64,000 nucleotides of DNA from Rathayibacter sp. VKM Ac-2759 (GCF_009834225.1 NZ_CP047176.1:3782001-3846000); one strand, 5' to 3'. Counted from the stretch's first letter, positions 19,608 to 27,994 are shown. Notes: a model not told the origin generated them from the letters alone. Numbers and translations are program-made.

Positions 19608-20322
19608 GTGCAGGCCGAAGACGACGAGCGCCGGAACCTCGAGCGCGCGCTCTACGCGCGGCCCGACGGGGACGCCGAGACCGAGACGCGCCGCCGCGAG
19701 GCCGCGGAACGCCTCCGGGTCGACGCGGAGGCCCGCAACGCCGCCTCCCCGGCACCGGCACCGCAGGAACGGCCCGCAGCGGGGCCCCTTCCGGCGGAGC
19801 CCCCGCCCGCGGCACCACCGCGCTCGTCGAAGCGCGCCGCCCTGATCGCCGCCGCCGCCCTCGCGGCCGGACTCCGCGCTCGGCGCGGCCGCCGCCTCCG
19901 TGGCCCTCGACCGCCCGACGGCGTCGGCGCCGACCGGGAGCCCCACCTCGACCGCGCGACCGGCCGACCGGTTCGAGGAACTCGTGTCCGGATGGGAGGC
20001 GACGACGGATCTGCCCGCCGGATTCGAGCTCATCGCCTCCGGAGCGACCGTCTACACGCCCGGATTCGAGACGGCCCAGGACGGCCGGCTCCTCCTCACC
20101 GCGCCCGACGGGACGACGATCTGCCTCGCGCTCCAGCGCCCCGACGCGACCTTCTCGGCGGGATGCACCGAGCTCGCCGGGTTCTTCGGCGGCACCGTGC
20201 TCCACGTGGTGGGCACCAGCTCCGAGGGGGGCGCTCCGGTGCTCACGCGGGTGATCCTGAGCCCCGACGGGAGCATCGAGGGCGGATACCTGCTCGTCGG
20301 CGACGACCCCTCGGCGAGCTGA
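19608..20322 (+). pseudogene. membrane-anchored protein gene with one-base frameshift
   Basis: From GTG 19608 one frame encodes an acidic/basic cytoplasmic segment (QAEDDERRNLERALYARPDG), a Pro-rich linker, and the start of a transmembrane helix (KRAALIAAAALAAG). The coding signal then moves to the next frame (SALGAAAASVALDRPTASAP), continuing through a soluble domain (DRFEELVSGWEATTDLPAGF ... GGYLLVGDD) to 20322. Removing the A at 19871 would restore GCC GGC TCC GCG and a seamless helix. Either a real one-base insertion or an assembly error. No known family. Confidence 0.7.
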
Positions 20323-20395
20323 CGCGGGAGACCGCACCCCGGGGGTCCCCCGAAGCCGTGACATGATCAACGCACGGCGGCGAGAGGGATGTCCA

Positions 20396-20725
20396 ATGGG
20401 CCAGCTGATCTACGGGATCGCTCCCGCCATCGAGGTCGACGACCGGGCGCTGCGGCACGTCGAGGCGGTCATCATCTCGAAGCTGCGACGCAACGAGAGC
20501 TTCTCGTTCCACTGGGACGGCGAGCCGGATGTCGGCGAGGACGTCGCCATCGAGAACCGCGGCAAGCACGGCAGCATCTGGGTGTCGAAGAGCTCGTCCC
20601 TCTACTTCAGCTACGACGAGTACTCGAGCGAGCCGCTGAACCGAGCGTGGATCGACCTGCTGCTGCGCGCCGCGGCGACTCCGGCGGGGCTGCGCGTGCT
20701 GCCCGAGCCGACTCCCGAGGGCTAG
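20396..20725 (+). CDS. DUF7882-type small protein (first of a convergent pair)
   Basis: A 109-residue protein, MGQLIYGIAPAIEVDDRALR and then VEAVIISKLRRNESFSFHW. This layout, with an AWIDLLLRAA...GLRVLPEP ending, is typical of a small family common in Microbacteriaceae and often mis-annotated as ATP-dependent DNA ligase; it has no ligase domain. GAGAGGGA at 20382-20389 supports the ATG at 20396. It converges on its paralogue at 20730 with 4 nt between stops. Confidence 0.8.
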   Translation: MGQLIYGIAPAIEVDDRALRHVEAVIISKLRRNESFSFHWDGEPDVGEDVAIENRGKHGSIWVSKSSSLYFSYDEYSSEPLNRAWIDLLLRAAATPAGLRVLPEPTPEG

Positions 20726-20729
20726 AGAT

Positions 20730-21041
20730 CTAGGCCGGGCGCGGTCCGCCCGGCTCCGGAACGAGCCGAAGGCCGCCCTGCGAGCTCGCGGCGAGCATCA
20801 GCGCCTCGATCCAGTCGCGGTTGATCGACGGCTGGCGACCGCCGTGGAACCGGTACGAGATCGGCACCGCGGGGTGCAGCCAGATCTTCATGCGGCCCCC
20901 GCCCATCTCCTGCCCCTGCGACCACGAGAACGCGAACGACTCGTCGCGTCGCAGCTTGGCGGTGATGACGATCTCGAGGTGCGCGAGGACGCGGTCCTCG
21001 AACGGGGCCTCGATGCCTCCGGGGTAGTTCAGCAGTCCCAC
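20730..21041 (-). CDS. DUF7882-type small protein (second of a convergent pair)
   Basis: A 103-residue paralogue of the preceding gene: VLAHLEIVITAKLRRDESFA, then NRDWIEALMLAASSQGGLRL and a VPEPGGPRPA tail. The match to the 20396 protein covers the whole length. GTG at 21041 (VGLLNYPGG) is chosen since family members begin MGxLxYG; the longer frame to 21185 adds Arg-rich non-coding sequence. Function unknown. Confidence 0.77.
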   Translation of the reverse strand: MGLLNYPGGIEAPFEDRVLAHLEIVITAKLRRDESFAFSWSQGQEMGGGRMKIWLHPAVPISYRFHGGRQPSINRDWIEALMLAASSQGGLRLVPEPGGPRPA

Positions 21042-21204
21042 GGGACGCTCCGTCTCCGGCCGGCGGGCCGTCTCTGCGCGCGGGCGGATCCGACGACGCC
21101 CCGCAGTCTCCCAGGCGCGGATGCGAAACGCCCGGGCCGGGCCGTTCGGGAAGCAGTGCGACCTAGACTCCCGCGTTCGCGCCATCCTGGAACGGAACCG
21201 GGTA

Positions 21205-21240
21205 TGCGCACTATTATTGGCGAGTACGTATTTTTTTGGG
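21205..21240 (+). promoter_or_regulatory. AT-rich promoter-like segment upstream of MNT/HEPN operon
   Basis: CTATTATTGG and a run of seven T at 21231-21237 form the most AT-rich stretch for several kilobases, immediately upstream of the wHTH-nucleotidyltransferase start. TATTAT at 21212-21217 could be a -10 element. Its contrast with the 70% GC surroundings supports a strong promoter or an autoregulatory site. Confidence 0.4.
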
Positions 21241-21256
21241 TAGTCGGAGGACGATC

Positions 21257-21871
21257 ATGAGAACGCAGTCGCCGCTGTCCGTGATCACGCCGACCGTCGA
21301 CGGAGACGTCCTCGCGGTCCTCGCCCGCGCCGACCAGGCCTTCACGATCAGCGAGATCCGGTCGCTCGTCGGCGGCCGCTCTCCCGAGGGGATCCGCCGG
21401 GCCCTCGCGCGCCTCGCGGACGAGGGGATCGTCCTGACCCAGGTCGCGGGTCGCACCGCCCTCTACCGCCTGAATCGCGACCACCTCGCCGCCCCCTCGG
21501 TGATCGCCCTGGCGCACCTGAGCGAGACACTCCTCGAGCGGCTCGTCGCCGAGCTGCAGGGCTGGCGCGAGCGACCCGTGTACGCGGCGCTCTTCGGCTC
21601 GGCCGCGCGCCGCGACATGCACGCCGCGAGCGACCTCGACCTCTTCCTGCTGCAGCCCGACGACCACTCCGAGGACTGGGACGAGCAGGTGGCGACGCTC
21701 GTCCGACGCGCCCGTGGCTGGACGGGGAACGACCCGCGGGTCCTCCAGCTCGCGGAGAGCGACGCGCGGGACGCAGCTGCCGAGGATCCGGTCCTCCAGT
21801 CGGTGGCCGACGAGGGCGTTCCGCTGGTCGGGGCGCCGGGAGCGTTCCGACGATTGATCGGCGCACGGTGA
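21257..21871 (+). CDS. winged-helix / MNT-type nucleotidyltransferase fusion
   Basis: A 204-residue protein. Residues about 12-75 form a winged helix-turn-helix (FTISEIRSLVGGRSPEGIRR, then LADEGIVLTQVAGRTALYRL). Residues about 105-170 form a minimal nucleotidyltransferase with the diagnostic GS-x10-D-x-D pattern, ALFGSAARRDMHAASDLDLF (Gly114, Ser115, Asp126, Asp128). Minimal nucleotidyltransferases of this type pair with HEPN proteins as antitoxins that AMPylate the toxin. A CGGAGG site precedes the ATG. The stop overlaps the next start (GTGA), so the two genes are coupled. The fused winged helix suggests autoregulation. Confidence 0.82.
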   Translation: MRTQSPLSVITPTVDGDVLAVLARADQAFTISEIRSLVGGRSPEGIRRALARLADEGIVLTQVAGRTALYRLNRDHLAAPSVIALAHLSETLLERLVAELQGWRERPVYAALFGSAARRDMHAASDLDLFLLQPDDHSEDWDEQVATLVRRARGWTGNDPRVLQLAESDARDAAAEDPVLQSVADEGVPLVGAPGAFRRLIGAR

Positions 21872-22254
21872 CAGCGGATCGCGTCGCCGACCCATCGGCC
21901 GGTGCCGGACGCCTGTCGAAGGCGGAGGAGTTCGCGGAGGCGGCAGCCGTCTTCGTCTCGATCGAGGGCCGGATCGAGAGCCCTGACGCCTTCGTGACGC
22001 TCGCCGTGCACGCCGGGATCGCCGCGAGCGACGCGATCTGCATCCGGAAGCTCGGCCGGTACTCTCCGACCGGATCCCACTCCGACTCGGTCGCGCTGCT
22101 GCGGCGCGCGGATCCGGAGGCGGCGAAGCACCTCGAGCGCCTGCTCACGCTGAAGACCAAGGCCGGCTACTCCGCCCGCCCCGTCACCACGGCCGAGGCC
22201 CTCGCCGCGAACCGCGCCCACCTCGAGCTCCTCGCCCGCGCCCGTCGCGCCTGA
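21868..22254 (+). CDS. HEPN-like partner of the nucleotidyltransferase
   Basis: A 128-residue helical protein, DAFVTLAVHAGIAASDAICI at about residue 41, followed by Arg64 and His71 in GRYSPTGSH, an R-x6-H arrangement compatible with the HEPN R-x4-6-H ribonuclease motif. The tyrosine two residues after His, AMPylated in the classical RX4HXY toxins, is absent here (HSD). Start GTG 21868 overlaps the upstream stop. It is the likely effector of a two-gene module; toxin activity is inferred from architecture, not shown. Confidence 0.68.
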   Translation: MTADRVADPSAGAGRLSKAEEFAEAAAVFVSIEGRIESPDAFVTLAVHAGIAASDAICIRKLGRYSPTGSHSDSVALLRRADPEAAKHLERLLTLKTKAGYSARPVTTAEALAANRAHLELLARARRA

Positions 22255-22322
22255 CCGCGCTCAGGGGATGCCGGGGCGCGCGCGCCAGGATTGCGGTGAC
22301 CACCACTCGACAGGGAGGCCCC

Positions 22323-23741
22323 GTGCCCGCCAGCACCCAGAACCACGACTACGACGTCGCCGTGATCGGAGCCGGCCCGGCCGGGACCGCGGCCGCCCTG
22401 CGCGCCGCGGAGCTCGGCGCGAGCGTCGTCGTCCTCGAGGCCGCCCGCGTCGGCGGCACCTGCGTCAACACCGGCTGCGTGCCGACCCGCGTGCTCGCGA
22501 AGACCGCGCGGATCATCCGCGAGGCGCGCACCGCCTCCGACTACGGCATCGACGTCGGCACCCCCGCGATCGACTGGACCGCGACGGTCCGGCACGTGCA
22601 CGAGCGCGTCGACACGGTGCGCTCGATCAAGCGCGAGGCCGAGCGGTTCGCCGAGGCGGGCGTCGAGCTCGTGCACGAGGGGCGCGCGCGGTTCGCCGAC
22701 GAGAGCACGCTCGTGCTCGACAGCGGCCGCCGCATCACCGCCCGCTCGATCCTCATCTGCGTCGGCGGCCACTCGCGCCGCCTCCCGATCCCCGGCGCCG
22801 AGCTGGCGACGGTCCCCGAGGACGTGCTCGAGCTGCCGGCCCTCCCCCGCCGCGTCGCGGTCATCGGAGGCGGCAACACGGGCGCCCAGCTCGTCACGGT
22901 CTTCAACGCCTTCGGCTCGGAGGTGACGCTGCTCGATCTCGCGCCGCGCATCCTCACGACCTCGGACGCGAGCATCTCGGAGTACGTCGCCGCGGCGTTC
23001 GAGCGCCAGGGCGTGCACGTGCACACCGGCATCGAGACGGTCGAGCGCCTCGACCGCGCAGACGACGGGGCGATCGACATCCGCTGGCGCGAGGGCGGCG
23101 AGACGCGCACCGAGCGCATGGACGCGGTCATCATGGCCACCGGCTGGCCCGCCGACGTCGAGGACCTGGGGCTCGAGAACGCCGGCATCGAGGTGGTGCG
23201 CTCCGCGATCCCCGCCGATCAGTACTTCCGCACGATCGTGCCGCACGTCTTCGCGGTCGGCGATGCGAACGGGCGCGACATGCTCGTGCAGGCGGCGCAG
23301 TTCGAGGCGGAGGCGGCGGCCGAGAACGCGGTGCTCGGCGCGAACCGCAGGAGCCCGCAGCACCTCCTCCCGGCGGGCGGATTCACGGACCCGGACTACG
23401 CGGGCGTCGGATTCACGATCGAGCAGGCGCGCGAGCGCGACGCCCAGTGCGTCGTCGCCTCGGTGCCGTTCTCGGTGCTGGACCGCGCGGTGATCGACGA
23501 CCGCGAGAGCGGGTTCCTGACGCTGATCGCCGACCGGCGGCGCGAGCTGCTGCTCGGCGCGCACGCCGTGGGCGAGAACGCGATCGAGGTGGTGCAGTCG
23601 GTGACCACGGCGATGGCGGCAGGAGTCGACGTCGCGACCCTCGCGAACGTGCGGTTCGCCTACCCGACCTACAGCGCGGTGATCGGCATGGCGGCGCGGG
23701 CCCTGCTCGCCGAGCCCGCGCGGCCGACCGAGCTCGACTAG
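22323..23741 (+). CDS. class I pyridine nucleotide-disulfide oxidoreductase
   Basis: A 472-residue flavoprotein. FAD-binding VAVIGAGPAGTAAALRAAEL is at the N-terminus; the redox disulfide is Cys47/Cys52 in GGTCVNTGCVPTR; a NAD(P)H Rossmann motif is RVAVIGGGNTGAQL near residue 178; VFAVGDANG is the second FAD motif; the last 110 residues form the dimerisation domain. The His-Glu pair usual in lipoamide, glutathione and mercuric reductases is missing: the end reads FAYPTYSAVIG, with Tyr/Ala where HPT is expected. The substrate is therefore unclear. GTG 22323 with GGGAGG upstream is preferred; GTG 22296 is possible. Confidence 0.87.
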   Translation: MPASTQNHDYDVAVIGAGPAGTAAALRAAELGASVVVLEAARVGGTCVNTGCVPTRVLAKTARIIREARTASDYGIDVGTPAIDWTATVRHVHERVDTVRSIKREAERFAEAGVELVHEGRARFADESTLVLDSGRRITARSILICVGGHSRRLPIPGAELATVPEDVLELPALPRRVAVIGGGNTGAQLVTVFNAFGSEVTLLDLAPRILTTSDASISEYVAAAFERQGVHVHTGIETVERLDRADDGAIDIRWREGGETRTERMDAVIMATGWPADVEDLGLENAGIEVVRSAIPADQYFRTIVPHVFAVGDANGRDMLVQAAQFEAEAAAENAVLGANRRSPQHLLPAGGFTDPDYAGVGFTIEQARERDAQCVVASVPFSVLDRAVIDDRESGFLTLIADRRRELLLGAHAVGENAIEVVQSVTTAMAAGVDVATLANVRFAYPTYSAVIGMAARALLAEPARPTELD

Positions 23742-23837
23742 CCGATCCGCGGAGGGGGTGCCAGCCCCATCTGCGCGCGGCACCGCCTCCGAATGATGAG
23801 GAGTGGGCACTCCGCCCGCCGCACCGAGAGGAACCCC

Positions 23838-24260
23838 GTGCCGATCTCCGCTGTCGACTACGCCCACATCCGACTGACCGTCCGTGACATCGCCGTCTCG
23901 CGCGCGTTCTACGACTCCGTCTTCGGGTTCGACGTCGCCTTCGAGGCGCCGCCCGCCGACGCGCCCGCAGAGGAGAAGGAGAAGCTCGCCTTCCTGTTCG
24001 GGGGCGTGATCTACCAGTTCCCCGGCGGACTCCTCGGGCTGCGTCCCGTCGCCGAGGCCGGCGACAGCTTCGATGAGGACCGCGTCGGACTCGACCACCT
24101 GAGCTTCGCGGTGGGCAGCGCCGACGAGCTGAAGGCGGCCGCGGCCGTCCTCGACGACCTCGGCATCGCGCACGAGCCGATCAAGGAGACCGGCGGCCAG
24201 AGCATCCTCGAGTTCCGCGACCCCGACAACATCGCGCTCGAGATCTCCGCGGCGAGCTGA
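23838..24260 (+). CDS. VOC superfamily protein
   Basis: A 140-residue vicinal-oxygen-chelate protein: DYAHIRLTVRDIAVSRAFYD at the start, GVIYQFPGGLLGLRP in the middle, VGLDHLSFAVGSADELKAAA and ILEFRDPDNIALEI at the end. Candidate metal ligands His (YAHI), His (LDHL) and Glu (LEI) are in the usual places. GTG at 23838 follows GAGAGGA. Substrate unknown. Confidence 0.85.
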   Translation: MPISAVDYAHIRLTVRDIAVSRAFYDSVFGFDVAFEAPPADAPAEEKEKLAFLFGGVIYQFPGGLLGLRPVAEAGDSFDEDRVGLDHLSFAVGSADELKAAAAVLDDLGIAHEPIKETGGQSILEFRDPDNIALEISAAS

Positions 24261-24272
24261 GGTCAGTTCCGG

Positions 24273-24346
24273 CCGCACAACGTCGGCCGAGAAGCGGCGT
24301 CGCGCTCGATCGTGGCTGCGACGGCGTCTCGGCTGACGTTGTGCGG
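24273..24346. repeat. inverted repeat pair CCGCACAACGTC, copy 1
   Basis: CCGCACAACGTCGGCCGAGA (24273-24292) and TCTCGGCTGACGTTGTGCGG (24327-24346) are complementary at 19 of 20 positions; the interior can pair further. It lies between convergent genes and probably terminates both. A second pair of the same sequence family follows at 24422-24493. Confidence 0.65.
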
Positions 24347-24421
24347 GGATGCTCGCGAGGCCGCCGGCTCTCTCCGGGCGGTCGTCGGGCCGAGGTCGTG
24401 GCAGTCGTCGGTCACTCGTCG

Positions 24422-24493
24422 CCGCACAACATCAGCTGAGAGTGGTGGGCCTCCGCCCACACGGGAGGGCCCCCCGTCTCAGCTGATGGTGCG
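24422..24493. repeat. inverted repeat pair CCGCACAACATC, copy 2
   Basis: CCGCACAACATCAGCTGAGA (24422-24441) pairs with TCTCAGCTGATGGTGCG (24477-24493), with two further small hairpins inside. Together with copy 1 there are four half-elements in 220 bp, between the VOC gene and the convergent acetyltransferase gene. Confidence 0.6.
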
Positions 24494-24509
24494 CCCGCAC
24501 GCGGTGCGA

Positions 24510-25292
24510 TCAGCGGCGCCAGAGGTACGGAGTCGTCGTCGACACCTTCACGAGGCCCGAGCGCTCGAGGATCGGGCGCGAGTACTCGGTCGAGTCGCTG
24601 TGCACGAGCGTCCGGCCGAGCTGCAGGGCCGAGCGGGCGCGGACGGCGGTGAGTGCGCGGTAGATGCCGCGTCCGCGGTACTCCTCGAGCGTGGCGCCGC
24701 CCCAGATGCCGACGAAGTCGCTGCCGGGCACCGGCTCGAGACGTCCGCCGCTGACCATGCGGCCGTCGATCTCGGCGACCCACAGCTCCATGCCGTCGCC
24801 GCGGGCGAGCCGGGCCACGAGCGAGTCGGCGATGGCGACGTCGACGTCCTCGCCGAACGCGGCGTCGATCATCGCGCTGAAAGCCCGCACGTCGGGCTCG
24901 TCGACGACCCGTCGGAGGGTCACTCCATCGGGTACTGGGGCGTCGCGGGTGAGCGCCTCGAGCGGGCCGATCATGATCGACTCCGTCTCCTCCGGCACGA
25001 AGCCGTACTCGATCAGAGCCTCGTGGAGCCCGGGCGCATGATCGTGGCCGCGGGTCTTCCACTCGACCTTCCTGATGTCCGAATCGGCCGCGAAGTGCTC
25101 GCGCGCGGCCGCGACGAGGTCGCGGATCGCCTCAGCCCCCGCACCGCCGAGATCGCGGTAGGTCACGAAGCCGCGCCCGCCGGCGAACGTGACCAGGCGG
25201 AGGGGGCCGAGCCGCGTCACCGAGACGGCGCTCGGGGTCTCGGCATCGGTGCGCAGCTGGTCGTCGTAGGCGTTCAGGTACTCGCTGATCAT
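24510..25292 (-). CDS. GNAT-family N-acetyltransferase
   Basis: A 260-residue protein with a C-terminal GNAT domain: ELWVAEIDGRMVSGGRLEPV is strand 4, GATLEEYRGRGIYRALTAVR carries the acetyl-CoA pyrophosphate-binding R-G-x-G-I/Y motif, and HSDSTEYSRPILERSGLVKV follows. The N-terminal 120 residues form a second, degenerate GNAT-like half. Acceptor unknown. ATG 25292 is preferred over a GTG three codons upstream. Confidence 0.85.
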   Translation of the reverse strand: MISEYLNAYDDQLRTDAETPSAVSVTRLGPLRLVTFAGGRGFVTYRDLGGAGAEAIRDLVAAAREHFAADSDIRKVEWKTRGHDHAPGLHEALIEYGFVPEETESIMIGPLEALTRDAPVPDGVTLRRVVDEPDVRAFSAMIDAAFGEDVDVAIADSLVARLARGDGMELWVAEIDGRMVSGGRLEPVPGSDFVGIWGGATLEEYRGRGIYRALTAVRARSALQLGRTLVHSDSTEYSRPILERSGLVKVSTTTPYLWRR

Positions 25293-25348
25293 CGGGCCCA
25301 CGCTACGGGAGGCGCCACGATGTCGGTGCCCGTCGCTACGGTCTGGGC

Positions 25349-25651
25349 ATGACCTTCGCGAATGTCGGCACCCTCGGTGCCCTGCCCGGACGCCGCGGCG
25401 ACCTCGTCGCCCTGCTCACCGCCCGCAACGATGCGCTCGAACGGGTCGGCTGCCTCGCCTACGAGGTGGGGATCTCCGACGACATGGCTGACACGGTCTT
25501 CGTCGTCGAGCTGTGGACGAGCGCCGAGGCGCACCGTGCCTCGCTCGAGCTGCCCGAGGTGCAGGCGGCGATCGCCGCCGCGCGCCCGCTGCTCAGCGGC
25601 GAGTTCGGCGGCTTCCGCTTCGACGTCGTCGGGTCGCCGCTGCGCGACTGA
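25349..25651 (+). CDS. antibiotic biosynthesis monooxygenase (ABM) domain protein
   Basis: A 100-residue ferredoxin-like fold protein, MTFANVGTLGALPGRRGDLV, then CLAYEVGISDDMADTVFVVE and LWTSAEAHRASLELPEVQAA, the typical ABM/YgiN-like succession. These dimeric proteins act as cofactor-free monooxygenases or heme-degrading enzymes; the role here is unknown. Convergent with the fructokinase gene, 14 nt between stops. Confidence 0.85.
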   Translation: MTFANVGTLGALPGRRGDLVALLTARNDALERVGCLAYEVGISDDMADTVFVVELWTSAEAHRASLELPEVQAAIAAARPLLSGEFGGFRFDVVGSPLRD

Positions 25652-25665
25652 GCGGGCGCGAGCGC

Positions 25666-26541
25666 TCAGCCCAGTCGGCTGCGCAACGGCGGGTCGCCGC
25701 CCGCGCGAGAGGCGGTGACGGCCGCGACGCGGGCCGCCCACCGGCCGATCCGCGCGAGCTCGTCCTCGTCGAGCACGGCCGAGGGAGCATCGAGGCGGGC
25801 GTCGATCAGCGCACCCATCGCGGAGTCTCCGGCGCCGACCGTGTCGACGACGTCGACCCGCTCGGCGGGCACGTGGACGCGGCCGGCCCTCGAGGCGAGG
25901 ACCAGGCCGTCGCCCCCGAGGGTGACGACCGCGAGGGCGGTTCCGGAGGCGAGGAGGGCGTCGAGGACCGCGTCGACGGATCGGCCGGGGTGAAGCCACC
26001 GTGCGTCCTCATCGCTGAGCTTCACCGTGTCGCACCGCGGGAGGATCTGCTCGACGACACCGAGCACCTCGCGGCGGGGCGGCAGCAGATCGGCGCGGAT
26101 GTTGGGGTCAAGACTCAGCGTCGTCCCCTCGGGCAGACGGCCGACCAGGTCGGCCACCCGGCCGGCCCCCGGAGCGAGGAAGGCGGCGGCCGATCCCGTG
26201 TGGACGTGCCGGGCGCCGCCCGGATCCACCGGATCCGGATCCCACGACAGGTCGAAGTCGTAGCGAGCGGATCCGTCGGCGCCGATGCGGGCGACGGCGC
26301 TCGAGGTGCTCCCCCGCCCCGTCGCGCGGACACGCACACCCGAGGCGCCGAGGTGCGAGCGCGCCCGCTCCCCGCGAGCATCGTCTCCGAGGTCGGTCGC
26401 GAAGCCGACCGATCGCCCGAGCCGGGCGAGCGTCAGCGCGACGATCGCGGGAGAGCCGCCGACGTGCTCGCGCCGGTGCCCGTCGTACTCGACGACGTCG
26501 ATCACGGTCTCGCCGACGACGAGGACGTCACCCGTCGTCAC
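25666..26541 (-). CDS. PfkB-family sugar kinase, likely fructokinase
   Basis: A 291-residue ribokinase-fold enzyme. VLVVGETVIDVVEY opens the protein, HVGGSPAIVALTLARLG is the N-terminal substrate motif, and DTVGAGDSAMG (catalytic base Asp239) is PfkB signature 2. It is the last gene of the GH32 operon; its GTG overlaps the GH32 stop (GTGA). Phosphorylation of fructose released by the hydrolase is the natural reading of the context, though specificity is inferred. Confidence 0.88.
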   Translation of the reverse strand: MTTGDVLVVGETVIDVVEYDGHRREHVGGSPAIVALTLARLGRSVGFATDLGDDARGERARSHLGASGVRVRATGRGSTSSAVARIGADGSARYDFDLSWDPDPVDPGGARHVHTGSAAAFLAPGAGRVADLVGRLPEGTTLSLDPNIRADLLPPRREVLGVVEQILPRCDTVKLSDEDARWLHPGRSVDAVLDALLASGTALAVVTLGGDGLVLASRAGRVHVPAERVDVVDTVGAGDSAMGALIDARLDAPSAVLDEDELARIGRWAARVAAVTASRAGGDPPLRSRLG

Positions 26542-27923
26542 TCGGCCGCCTCTCGGACGCGGAGAGTGGTGAACGGCGCGGTCGGGAACACCAGCTGGGT
26601 CAGCGTGCTGAGCCCTCCCCCGAGGAAGATCTCGACGACCGAGGCGTCGATGACGATGCAGATCGCCACTCGGCCCGACTCGTCGGGCGCGGGCAGAGGA
26701 GCCCAGTCCACCGAGGGGAACGACGGAGCGAAGTCGACGGCGCCGCTGCGGGTGCGGTCGCAGGTCAGCACCCCCTCGCCGGCGTCGACGGTGATGACCA
26801 CCTCGTCGTCGGTCTCGTCGGTGAGGAGGCGGAGCTCGGTCCGGTCGCCGGGGAGGCACGACACGCTGACGTCGAAGACGGTGCAGGCGCGCGCCGCCGC
26901 GGCTGCAGGGAGGACGGGCCGCTGCGCGAGCGCGAGCCGCCCGTCGGATCCGGTGACGAGGTCGAGCTCGCGCACGAGCGACATCGCAGAGCGCCACGGC
27001 CCGGTGGGGGTCTCGTTGGCGTAGTCCCAGTTGCTCGCCCAGGCGATCGTGAGCCGGCGCTCGTCCGGGGCGTCGTTGAACGACACGGCGGCGTAGTAGT
27101 CGCGGCCGTAGTCGAGCCAGTCGTAGTCGGCGAGATCGGCGGAGTCGCTGATCCGATCGGCAGTGAAGGTCGTGCCGTCGAAGTCCCCGACGAAGTACTG
27201 ACTGCCGGATCCTCCCGCGACGCCGCCCGGGTTCAGGCTGACGATGAGGAGCCACTTGGTGTCCTCCGACCCCCGGATGCGCAGGGGGAAGAGATCGGGG
27301 CACTCCCAGACGCCGCCGACGGCGTGCGCCGGGCCGAAGTCGGAGCGGCGGGTCCACGTCCTGAGGTCGTGCGAGGTGTAGACGACGACGCGGCGTTCGA
27401 CGGCCTCGACGGCGACCATCACCCAGTGGCCGTCGTCGCCGCCGAACCAGAACACCTTCGGGTCGCGGAACTCCGCCGATCCGATGTCGAGGACGGGATT
27501 GCCCGCGTAGCGGGTCCAGGTCGCGCCGTCGTCGAGGCTGAACGCGAGGGCCTGCGCCTGGGAGGCACCGGAGCCGTCGGCGAGCGGCGCGCGGGCGGCG
27601 GTGTAGACCGCGACCAGGGCCGTCTCTCCGGGGCCGGCGAAGCCCGCCGTGTTGCGGACGTCGGCGACGGCGCTGCCCGAGAAGGCCATCTCTCCGTCGA
27701 GGACGGGAATCGCGACCGGCTGCTCCGTCCACGACACGAGATCGGTGGAGGTCGCATGACCCCAGGACATGTTGCCCCAGGTGCTCCCGCTCGGATTGTT
27801 CTGGAAGAACAGGTGGTACGTGCCGTTGTGGAAGAGCAGCCCGTTGGGGTCGTTCAACCAGGTCGATGCGGCGGTGAAGTGGGCGGCCGGACGCCAGGCG
27901 TCGGTCGTCGTGGTGAGGGTCAC
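26538..27923 (-). CDS. GH32 beta-fructosidase (levanase/invertase type), cytoplasmic
   Basis: A 461-residue glycoside hydrolase 32. The nucleophile Asp25 is in TWLNDPNGL, the transition-state stabiliser Asp154 in EFRDPKVF, and the acid/base Glu207 in VWECPDLFPL; the C-terminal beta-sandwich module follows. No signal peptide is visible from the GTG at 27923, so substrate should be imported first by the upstream ABC system. It releases fructose from sucrose or fructo-oligosaccharides. Operon with the PfkB kinase downstream. Confidence 0.9.
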   Translation of the reverse strand: MTLTTTTDAWRPAAHFTAASTWLNDPNGLLFHNGTYHLFFQNNPSGSTWGNMSWGHATSTDLVSWTEQPVAIPVLDGEMAFSGSAVADVRNTAGFAGPGETALVAVYTAARAPLADGSGASQAQALAFSLDDGATWTRYAGNPVLDIGSAEFRDPKVFWFGGDDGHWVMVAVEAVERRVVVYTSHDLRTWTRRSDFGPAHAVGGVWECPDLFPLRIRGSEDTKWLLIVSLNPGGVAGGSGSQYFVGDFDGTTFTADRISDSADLADYDWLDYGRDYYAAVSFNDAPDERRLTIAWASNWDYANETPTGPWRSAMSLVRELDLVTGSDGRLALAQRPVLPAAAAARACTVFDVSVSCLPGDRTELRLLTDETDDEVVITVDAGEGVLTCDRTRSGAVDFAPSFPSVDWAPLPAPDESGRVAICIVIDASVVEIFLGGGLSTLTQLVFPTAPFTTLRVREAAE

Positions 27924-27994
27924 AGGGGCTCCTGAGTGAGGGGATCGGTGCTGCCGGGCGGGGGTGCGGGCAGTCCGCCCGCGCCCCCGGGGGA

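Noticed and set aside
20396..21041. ATP-dependent DNA ligase
   Set aside because: The proteins are about 100 residues and lack the KxDG ligase motif; this label is a propagated misannotation of the family.
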